From: Catenulispora sp. GP43
GTDB lineage: Bacteria > Actinomycetota > Actinomycetes > Streptomycetales > Catenulisporaceae
Direction: 5' to 3'
Length of the DNA: 64,000 nt
Assembly (NCBI RefSeq): GCF_041260665.1
Contig: NZ_JBGCCT010000009.1
Span: 248,001-312,000 of the forward strand
The number at the start of each line of letters is the position of its first letter. Within the stretch, counting starts at the first letter, position 1. Below are positions 9,401-15,216 of this stretch, in pieces. The position numbers and the translations under genes are program-made. The notes below the pieces were generated by a model. The model made no database searches. It was given only the letters and a program-made list of their open reading frames with translations, and was not told where the DNA came from.

Positions 9401-9563
9401 CGGTGCGACCCAGCGCCTCCAGGAACAGCGGGTCGCCGCGCAGCTCGCCCAGCGGCGCCTCGGCGAGGGTCTCGAGGGCGGATTCGGGATCGGTGAAGCC
9501 GAGCCTGACCAGTCGCGAGCGTGCCGACTCCGGTTCCCGGCCTAGTGCCGCCGTCTGTGCCAC
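6408..9563 (-). CDS. glnE: bifunctional glutamine synthetase adenylyltransferase/adenylyl-removing enzyme
   Basis: A protein of about 1051 residues with the tandem nucleotidyltransferase architecture of GlnE. The N-terminal half carries the deadenylylase domain (the [20 protein letters not shown] stretch) and the C-terminal half the adenylylase domain (the [20 protein letters not shown] stretch), each with a paired Asp motif, separated by helical linkers. GlnE transfers AMP to, or removes it from, a tyrosine of type I glutamine synthetase in response to nitrogen state. The start is given as the GTG at 9563, seven bases after a TAGATT -10 element, which suggests a leaderless transcript; a TTG lies three codons upstream. 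The NUDIX gene is 100 bases upstream on the same strand. Confidence 0.97.
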   Translation of the reverse strand: [1051 protein letters not shown]

Positions 9564-9665
9564 CCGGCCCAATCTAGCCGACCGCGATCGCGACCGGCGC
9601 GCGGCGTCCGGCGGCCGGTCGCGTCATCGCCCGGCGGGGCTGTTCAGGGCACGATCACGCCGCGG

Positions 9666-10169
9666 TCAGTCGGCCTCGCGGCGCAGCCTGCGGTAGAAGA
9701 ACAAGCTGTCCGGACAGAATTCGTTCTGCTCGATGCTCTCGGCGAGCTCGGCCTCGGTGAGGAAGCCGAACCACTCGACCTCCTCGGCCTGCGGGACCAC
9801 CGGGCCGGTGACGGTCGCGGTGTAGACCGAGCCCCACTGCGGCACCTTGTCGTGGTCGAAACGCCACTTGCCCACCGGCCGCAGCACGATGTTGCGCTGC
9901 CCGACCTCCTCGCCGGCCTCCCGGCGCGCGGCCTGGTCGTAGGACTCGCCGGCGGGGACCATGCCGGCCACGAACATGTCGTAGTACTGGGGGAAGACGC
10001 GCTTGGCGGCGGCCCGCCGGTGCACCAGGATCCGGCCGGCGTTGTCCCGGAACAGGATCTCGACACTGCGGTGGCGCAGGTTCTTGTCGGTGAGTTCGCC
10101 GCGGCGCACGATCCGCAGGATCCGGTCGCTCTCGTCCACTTCGTAGACGAGTTCTTCGTCGGGGTTCAC
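9666..10169 (-). CDS. NUDIX hydrolase
   Basis: A 167-residue NUDIX enzyme. The Nudix box is complete: GMVPAGESYDQAAR followed by REAGEEVG matches G-x5-E-x7-REUxEExGU. Flanking features (an N-terminal EEL.YEVDE strand region, VLVHRRAA, and FFYRRLRRE at the C-terminus) resemble the YfcD-like subgroup of nucleotide-diphosphate hydrolases. The substrate cannot be deduced. GTG start; no other in-frame start fits. It is upstream of and co-directional with glnE, but glnE appears to have its own promoter. Confidence 0.9.
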   Translation of the reverse strand: MNPDEELVYEVDESDRILRIVRRGELTDKNLRHRSVEILFRDNAGRILVHRRAAAKRVFPQYYDMFVAGMVPAGESYDQAARREAGEEVGQRNIVLRPVGKWRFDHDKVPQWGSVYTATVTGPVVPQAEEVEWFGFLTEAELAESIEQNEFCPDSLFFYRRLRREAD

Positions 10170-10277
10170 CCGGCCATCAAAGCATGGACGACCGGGATGA
10201 ATCCTTCCCGGGGGCACGCGCCTCTTATCGGGCAGCCGGCCTTGAGCCGGCCACCGGAAAGGGAGAGGACACCGAGG

Positions 10278-10370
10278 ATGATGTGGGCAGCGGTGGGAGT
10301 CGTGGCGGCGGTGCTGGTGTGCGCGTGCACCATGTCGCTGATGCGGAAGCGGGGTCGGACACGTGGGTGA
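10278..10370 (+). CDS. 30-aa single-pass membrane peptide preceding an ECF sigma factor
   Basis: A very short gene of 30 codons: an almost entirely hydrophobic stretch (WAAVGVVAAVLVCAC, one transmembrane segment) followed by a basic tail (MRKRGRTRG). A purine-rich GGGAGAGG site lies 8-15 bases before the ATG. Its stop overlaps the start of the sigma-factor gene (GTG at 10363), so the two would be translationally coupled. No homologue is recognised. It could be a small membrane partner of the sigma system or only a leader peptide that couples translation. Confidence 0.55.
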   Translation: MMWAAVGVVAAVLVCACTMSLMRKRGRTRG

Positions 10371-10911
10371 CACGGCGGCGGCCTGGCCGGGCGAACAGCT
10401 GGTGCGGGCGGCGCAGGACGGCGACGCGGAGGCGGTCCGGGCCCTGGTGTCGGGGTCGTACCCGCACGTCCTGAGGTTCGCCAAGACCCTGTGCGCGACC
10501 CCCCAGGACGCGGAGGACGCGGCGCAGGAGGCACTGATCATCCTGTACAGCCGCATCGGGATGCTGCGGGCCACGGCGGCGCTGGGGTCGTGGATGTTCC
10601 GGATCGTGCGCAACGAGTGCCTGCGCCGGGCCCGGGGTGCCTGGCGCACCGGGCCGTGGGCCGGCGAGCCGGTCTGCGCGCCGACCGAGGACGACGTGCT
10701 GGCCCGGCTGGAGGCCGAGGCGGTGGTCGGGGCGATCGTGGCGCTGCCGGAGGACCTGCGCAGGGTGCTGATCATGCGGGACGTGCAGGGGTGGTCGGGA
10801 CGCGCGGTCGCGCTGGAGCTGGGGCTGAGCGTGGCGGCGATGAAGTCGCGGCTGCACCGGGCGCGGGCTCAGGTGCGGGCGGCGCTGGTGGCGGGGGGGA
10901 GCGGAGCATGA
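10363..10911 (+). CDS. ECF-type RNA polymerase sigma factor (sigma-70 family)
   Basis: A 182-residue protein with only sigma regions 2 and 4. Region 2 is at residues 25-85 (HVLRFAKTLCATPQDAEDAAQEAL, then the WMFRIVRNECLRRAR segment). Region 4 is at residues 125-175 (LPEDLRRVLIMRDVQGWS and a helix-turn-helix ending in MKSRLHRARAQVR). No extra C-terminal domain is present and no classical zinc anti-sigma factor is encoded next to it. Its GTG overlaps the stop of a 30-aa membrane peptide, and its TGA overlaps the ATG of an 89-aa membrane protein. The three therefore form one translationally coupled operon. Confidence 0.93.
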   Translation: MGDTAAAWPGEQLVRAAQDGDAEAVRALVSGSYPHVLRFAKTLCATPQDAEDAAQEALIILYSRIGMLRATAALGSWMFRIVRNECLRRARGAWRTGPWAGEPVCAPTEDDVLARLEAEAVVGAIVALPEDLRRVLIMRDVQGWSGRAVALELGLSVAAMKSRLHRARAQVRAALVAGGSGA

Positions 10912-11177
10912 GTAGCCAGTTCGCCGGTTCCTCCCTCCCCCGCCACTTGGCCCGCGGCCTGATCGGCTTCGGCTCGATGGCCGCCGGCCCGGCGCTGCTC
11001 CCGGTCCTGGGCCTGGCCGCGCTGCTCCTGGTCCCGGCCGGGCTGGTGGCACTGCGGGGCTGCCCGATGTGCTGGACCATGGGCCTGCTCCAGACCCTGT
11101 CGGCGGGCCGGGTGCGCCGTGAGTGCGTCGACGGACGCTGCGAGCTGCGGGGGCCGGGCCGTGCGGATCAGGGGTGA
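10908..11177 (+). CDS. small cysteine-containing membrane protein coupled to ECF sigma factor
   Basis: An 89-residue protein that starts inside the sigma gene's stop (ATGA overlap). One long hydrophobic region (about residues 18-50, possibly two short membrane passes) is followed by a CPMC motif (about 53-56) and a C-terminal CVDGRC motif, giving four cysteines outside the membrane. There is no H-x3-C-x2-C zinc anti-sigma signature. By position it is the candidate regulator of the sigma factor, perhaps thiol- or metal-responsive; that role is inference. The 3' end overlaps the convergent MDMPI-fold gene by 10 bases. Confidence 0.7.
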   Translation: MSSQFAGSSLPRHLARGLIGFGSMAAGPALLPVLGLAALLLVPAGLVALRGCPMCWTMGLLQTLSAGRVRRECVDGRCELRGPGRADQG

Positions 11178-12025
11178 GCGAACAGGCGTGCGATCACCGG
11201 CCCGAGCCACGGTTTGCGGCCCAGGGAGATCATGCGGCCGGCGGCGATCTGGCGGGCCAGGGAGGTGCGGCCGCTCGCGGTGAGGACGAAGGCCGCCGGC
11301 TCGACCCAGATGTGGCAGTCCGTGCGGCCCGGCGGCGGGTCGCGGTGCGTCCGGACCAGGGGGCCGTCCACGTCGATGCCGATGGTCACGCCGCCGCGCA
11401 CGTGGACGCGCACCGCCGCGTGCAGGTTCGCGGCGCGGGAGGGGTCGACGGTGCGCGGGATGGTCTCCGGGTACGTCAGCGAGACGATCAGCCGCGCGAT
11501 CCTCGGCGGCACCGTCCACGCCTGTCCGGACGTGCGGGCCAGGTCCAGGGCGTGCAGCACGGTCTCGCTCAGGAACAGGCCGGCGACCGCCGCCACCGGC
11601 AGCGGCGCGTCGGCCCCGAACCAGGGGATGGGGCACGGCTCGTCGGGCCCGCGCTCGGCCAGCGCCGCGACCAGGGCGGCCGCGCCGGCGCGGATCTGGC
11701 CGGGGACCGCCAGGTAGGCGTCGGGCGCGGCCTGGGCGAGGGTGGTGGCGTTCACCACGGCGACGCGCTGCGCGAGGTCGGGGTGCTCGGGCACCATCGC
11801 GTCCCAGTCCTTGGCCTCGAGCTCCCCGGCCGCCGCGGCGGCGTAGGCGGTGCAGGCCAGCCCGAGGTGCACCGCGATGTCCGCCGCCCGCCACCCGGGC
11901 AGCGGCGACACCGCCTTCGGATCGCCCATCCGCTCCACCACCCGCGCGGCCCGCTCCGCGAGGTCCGGCACCGCCGCCCGCGCGGCGGCGAGGTCTTCGG
12001 CGAGGGTGGTGCGGCTCCGCGACAT
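11168..12025 (-). CDS. maleylpyruvate isomerase-family protein (mycothiol-dependent, MDMPI/DinB fold)
   Basis: A 285-residue protein with an N-terminal DinB-like four-helix domain of the MDMPI type and a C-terminal sterol-carrier-like domain (about residues 195-280). The metal-binding pattern of the family is visible: a His in DIAVHLGL (near residue 56) and the Glu/His pair in FLSETVLHALDLAR (near 150). Mycothiol-dependent maleylpyruvate isomerase is the characterised relative, but most actinobacterial paralogues have unknown substrates. No gentisate-pathway genes are nearby, so the name is a fold-level call. Start at the ATG preceded by GGGAG; a longer in-frame extension is not supported. 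Confidence 0.8.
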   Translation of the reverse strand: MSRSRTTLAEDLAAARAAVPDLAERAARVVERMGDPKAVSPLPGWRAADIAVHLGLACTAYAAAAAGELEAKDWDAMVPEHPDLAQRVAVVNATTLAQAAPDAYLAVPGQIRAGAAALVAALAERGPDEPCPIPWFGADAPLPVAAVAGLFLSETVLHALDLARTSGQAWTVPPRIARLIVSLTYPETIPRTVDPSRAANLHAAVRVHVRGGVTIGIDVDGPLVRTHRDPPPGRTDCHIWVEPAAFVLTASGRTSLARQIAAGRMISLGRKPWLGPVIARLFAHP

Positions 12026-12098
12026 CGGCTGCTCCCGGCGGCGTATCGGAACGCGTTGGACAGGGCGTCTGATACGACAGCAGCCGGAAGCGGCCTGG

Positions 12099-13072
12099 TC
12101 AAGGGGTGGAAAGCTCTGCGAGGTGGTCCCCGCCGGCCACAAGCAGGGTTTTCCCCACCGTCCGCCGCTCCTGGATCGCGGCGTGCGCCTCGTCAGCGCG
12201 CTCCAGCGGGAACCGCTGCCCGATCACCGGACGCAGCCTCCCGTCGGCGGCGGCACGCAGCGCCGACTCCGTCAGCCGCCGCATGTCCCCGGGCCCCGCA
12301 GTGGGACGGACGACCCGCACCCCGCGACGCTCCGCCTCGTCCTCGGGGATCTCAGCCCACTGCCCGCTGGCCAGCCCGTAGGTGAGGATCCGGCCGCCGC
12401 GTCGCAGCTGCCCGAAAGCGGTGCGGCCGGTATCGCCGCCGACCCCGTCGAAGACGACGTCCACCGGCTCCGCCAGCCGCCCGGGCCAAGCCGGGTCGCG
12501 GTAGTCGATCGCCTGGTCGGCCCCCAGCTCGACGGCCAGCCCGGTCTTCCGCGGGCCGCCGGCCAGGGCGATCACCACCGCCCCCGCCGCCTTCGCGAGC
12601 TGGATCAGCAGCGTGCCGACGCCGCCGGCCGCCGCCTCGATCAGCACCCGCTCCCCGGCCGGACCGCCGCCGCCTCGACGAGCAGCGAGGCGGTGCGGCC
12701 GTCGGCGAGGACCGCGACGGCCGCGTCGAGGGCGAGGCCCTCGGGCACCGGGTACAGCACCTCCTCGGACACCAGGGCCACCCCGGCGTAGCCGCCCGAC
12801 CCGCCGGTCGACCCGACCACGCGCACACCGACCAGCGCCGGATCCATGCCCTCGCCGACCGCGCGCACCACTCCCCCGACGCCGTTGCCGGGGATGGTCG
12901 GCAGCTCCGGATGGAACGGGCCGGTGCCCGCGCGGGCCTGGGTCTCGACGAACGTGATGTTGGCGTACGCGACGTCGACCAGGGCCGTGCCGGGCGCCGG
13001 CGCCGGCTCCGGGGTCTGCTCCACGCGCAACTCCGTCGGGGCGCCGAACTCTCGCAGCCACACCGCGCGCAT
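12099..13072 (-). pseudogene. quinone oxidoreductase/zinc-free MDR family gene with a one-base frameshift
   Basis: Two adjoining frames together encode a complete MDR-type NADPH:quinone reductase of about 324 residues. The N-terminal GroES-like half (MRAVWLREFGAPTEL to LLVEAAAVRPG) stops prematurely. The C-terminal Rossmann half (GERVLIEAAAGGVGTLLIQL onward) continues in the next frame. The break lies in a C4 run at 12653-12656 (G4 on the coding strand). One extra G restores RPGERVLIEAAAGGVG, the expected family sequence, and makes the 974-base span divisible by three. The start is the ATG preceded by GGAGG. It is either a recent inactivating indel or a sequencing error. Confidence 0.85.
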
Positions 13073-13180
13073 GTCGTTCCTCCTGCTTTGGGGCCTGGTC
13101 ACCCCCGATCCTGGCCGGGAGCAGGCGCCGGGCGCCTCGGGCCGCGGTCGGCACCCGGCTGAGACCTTGGTCCTCAGACC

Positions 13181-13216
13181 GTGACAGCACCTGCTAGCGG
13201 CGCTAGCATGCTGTCA
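13181..13216 (+). promoter_or_regulatory. leaderless promoter embedded in nested palindromes (TA operon)
   Basis: TGACAGCA (13182-13189) pairs with TGCTGTCA (13209-13216), and inside it TGCTAGC (13192-13198) pairs with GCTAGCA (13202-13208). A -35-like GTGACA (13181-13186) is 17 bases from a TAGCAT -10 (13204-13209). The predicted start of transcription falls at the ATG at 13216, so the mRNA would be leaderless. An antitoxin dimer bound here would cover the whole promoter. Confidence 0.7.
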
Positions 13217-13437
13217 TGGGCAATCAGCAGTTGAACGCGCGCGTCCCCGACGCGATCGCCGAAGCGGCCCGCGCCGCCGCGGCGGACGCGGGAGTGAACC
13301 TGGGCGAATACCTGACCCGGCTGATCGACGCCGACACCCGGGGCCGCCGGGCCGTCTTCGACTCGGTCTTCGACCAGTTCGTGCAGGACGCCAAGGCCTC
13401 CGGCGCCTTCGACGACGACCTGCAGCCGGCCGCGTGA
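13216..13437 (+). CDS. antitoxin-like protein of a type II TA pair (RHH-like)
   Basis: A 73-residue protein with an N-terminal NQQLNARVPDAIAEAARAAAADAG segment typical of ribbon-helix-helix antitoxins that contact DNA with a short beta strand. It is followed by an acidic tail ending in DDDLQPAA, of the kind that wraps a toxin partner. There is no ribosome binding site before the ATG; the promoter geometry predicts a leaderless mRNA. The following Fic-like gene starts within its stop codon (GTGA overlap), the usual antitoxin-toxin order. The palindromes over the promoter are the likely autoregulatory site. Confidence 0.75.
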   Translation: MGNQQLNARVPDAIAEAARAAAADAGVNLGEYLTRLIDADTRGRRAVFDSVFDQFVQDAKASGAFDDDLQPAA

Positions 13438-13826
13438 GCCCTGAGGACGCACCCGGTCATCCGATCGACATCGCCTGGCTGCTCGACGCCGCGCAACGGC
13501 TCCCGGGGGACCCCGCCGTCCTGGACTACGGCGCGCTGTTCGCCGCCCTGGCCCGCACCGAGGCCGTGGTCCTCGGCCGCCGGGTCTACGAGCAGCCGCA
13601 CCACCGCGCCGCCGCCCTGCTGCACCAGCTGGCCCGCGTCCCGGCACTGGAGAACGCCAACCGGCTGTTCGCCGCGGCGACCGCGGTGGCGTACCTGTCC
13701 GCCTGCGGCCTGCGCGTGCTGCCGGACCTGCGCGAGGCGGCCCAGCTCGCGGGCGACGCGGCCGAGGGGAAGGTGGACGTGCGGGCCATCTCCTGGGTCC
13801 TGCGGAACTGGACCAGGGCGGCGTAG
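13434..13826 (+). CDS. Fic-family-like toxin component of a TA pair, degenerate Fic motif
   Basis: A 130-residue all-helical protein. The RAAALLHQLARVPALENANRL block resembles the core of actinobacterial proteins labelled Fic-family toxin-antitoxin toxin component. Canonical Fic/Doc enzymes carry HxFx(D/E)xNK(R) and transfer AMP or phosphate to translation factors. Here the catalytic His is replaced (VPALENANR), so AMPylation or phosphorylation is doubtful. The protein may poison by another mechanism or be inactive. It is translationally coupled to the antitoxin-like gene. A short GCGGCG-TAG-CGCCGC hairpin covers the stop codon. Confidence 0.65.
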   Translation: MSPEDAPGHPIDIAWLLDAAQRLPGDPAVLDYGALFAALARTEAVVLGRRVYEQPHHRAAALLHQLARVPALENANRLFAAATAVAYLSACGLRVLPDLREAAQLAGDAAEGKVDVRAISWVLRNWTRAA

Positions 13827-13832
13827 CGCCGC
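13818..13832. terminator. short hairpin at the end of the TA operon
   Basis: GCGGCG and CGCCGC flank a TAG loop that is the stop codon of the toxin-like gene. It lies 13 bases from the end of the convergent glutamine synthetase-like gene. There is no T-run, so termination efficiency is uncertain. Confidence 0.4.
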
Positions 13833-13844
13833 AGTAGCCGCGCT

Positions 13845-15182
13845 CTAAAGCACCGGCAGGTACCGGTTCAGCTCGAACGGCGTCACCTGGTGCCGGTAAT
13901 CCAGCCACTCGGCGCGCTTGTTCCGCAGGAAGAAGTCGAAGACGTGCTCGCCGAGCGTCTCGGCGACCAGTTCGCTCTCCTCCATCCGCGAGATGGCCTC
14001 CGACAGCGACGAGGGCAGCGTCTCGATGCCCAGCGCGCGCCGCTCGCCGTCGGTGAGGGTCCAGATGTTGTCCTCGGCGCCGGCGGGCAGCTCGTACCCC
14101 TCCTCGACGCCCTTCAGGCCGGCCGCCAGCATCACGGCGAAGGCCAGGTAGGGGTTGCACGCCGAGTCCAGCGAGCGCACCTCGACGCGGCTGGACTGCG
14201 ACTTGGAGGGCTTGTACATCGGCACCCGGACCAGCGCCGAGCGGTTGTTGTGGCCCCAGCTGATGTAGCTGGGGGCCTCGCCGCCGCTGAACAGGCGCTT
14301 GTAGCTGTTCACGAACTGGTTGGTGACCGCGGTGAACTCGCTGGCGTGGTGCAGCAGGCCGGCGATGAAGCTGCGGCCGGTCTTGGACAGGCTGTACTCC
14401 GCGCCGGGCTCGTGGAAGGCGTTGCGGTCGCCCTCGAACAGCGACAGGTGGGTGTGCATGCCGCTGCCGGGGTGCTCGGCCAGCGGCTTGGGCATGAACG
14501 AGGCGTACACGTCCTGCTCCAGCGCCACCTCCTTCATGACGTGGCGGAACGTCATGATGTTGTCGGCCGTGGACAGCGCGTCGGCGTAGCGCAGGTCGAT
14601 CTCCTGCTGGCCCGGGCCGCCCTCGTGGTGGCTGAACTCCACCGAGATCCCCATCGACTCCAGATGGGTGATGGCCTGGCGGCGGAAGTCGTGGCCGATG
14701 CCGTGCGGGGTGAGGTCGAAGTAGCCGGAGTGGTCCACGGGCTCGGGGGCCTTGCCCGGCTTGGGCTGGCCCTCGAACAGGTAGAACTCGATCTCCGGGT
14801 GGGTGTAGAAGGTGAACCCGCGCTCGGCGGCCTTGGCCAGCGTGCGCTTGAGCACCCAGCGGGGGTCGGCGTAGCTGGGGGCTCCGTCCGGCATCAGGAT
14901 GTCGCAGAACATGCGCGCCGTGCCGGGGGACTCCGCGCGCCACGGCAGGATCTGGAATGTCGCGGGGTCGGGCTTGGCCAGCATGTCGGACTCGGCCACC
15001 CGGGCGAAGCCCTCGATCGACGACCCGTCGAAGCCGATGCCCTCGCTGAACGCCTGTTCAAGCTCCGCCGGGGCGATCGCGACGGACTTCAGGAAGCCCA
15101 GGACGTCGGTGAACCAGAGGCGCACGAAGCGGATGTCCCGCTCTTCGAGGGTGCGGAGTACGAACTCCTGCTGACGTTCCAT
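13845..15182 (-). CDS. glnA2: type I glutamine synthetase family protein, GlnA2-like
   Basis: A 445-residue class I glutamine synthetase homologue. Family landmarks are GFDGSSIEGFARVAESDM (about 50-67), the HPEIEFYLF strand, EFSHHEGGPGQQEIDLRYADAL, MHTHLSLF and NNRSALVRVP. It has about 445 residues like GlnA2 (not about 470-480 like GlnA1), and the C-terminal NLYDLPPEE-type adenylylation loop is absent. In Streptomyces coelicolor the GlnA2 orthologue acts on polyamines (gamma-glutamylpolyamine synthetase) and not mainly on ammonium; transfer of that function is inference. Start chosen at the ATG giving MERQQEFVLR, which matches the family start; a GTG lies two codons upstream. Confidence 0.9.
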   Translation of the reverse strand: MERQQEFVLRTLEERDIRFVRLWFTDVLGFLKSVAIAPAELEQAFSEGIGFDGSSIEGFARVAESDMLAKPDPATFQILPWRAESPGTARMFCDILMPDGAPSYADPRWVLKRTLAKAAERGFTFYTHPEIEFYLFEGQPKPGKAPEPVDHSGYFDLTPHGIGHDFRRQAITHLESMGISVEFSHHEGGPGQQEIDLRYADALSTADNIMTFRHVMKEVALEQDVYASFMPKPLAEHPGSGMHTHLSLFEGDRNAFHEPGAEYSLSKTGRSFIAGLLHHASEFTAVTNQFVNSYKRLFSGGEAPSYISWGHNNRSALVRVPMYKPSKSQSSRVEVRSLDSACNPYLAFAVMLAAGLKGVEEGYELPAGAEDNIWTLTDGERRALGIETLPSSLSEAISRMEESELVAETLGEHVFDFFLRNKRAEWLDYRHQVTPFELNRYLPVL

Positions 15183-15216
15183 GAGCACAGTATGAACGAG
15201 GTGCGTTTCCGTGTGA

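Noticed and set aside
6408-9545. Long open frames on the plus strand opposite glnE (for example 8073-9545)
   Set aside because: They are antisense shadows produced by high GC in third positions; their translations are Gly/Arg/Gln-rich without domain features, while glnE on the other strand matches its family throughout.
13182-13216. A transcription terminator for the divergent quinone reductase region
   Set aside because: Although palindromic, it lies at the 5' end of the toxin-antitoxin operon, has no T-run, and contains properly spaced -35 and -10 elements, so an operator-promoter reading fits better.
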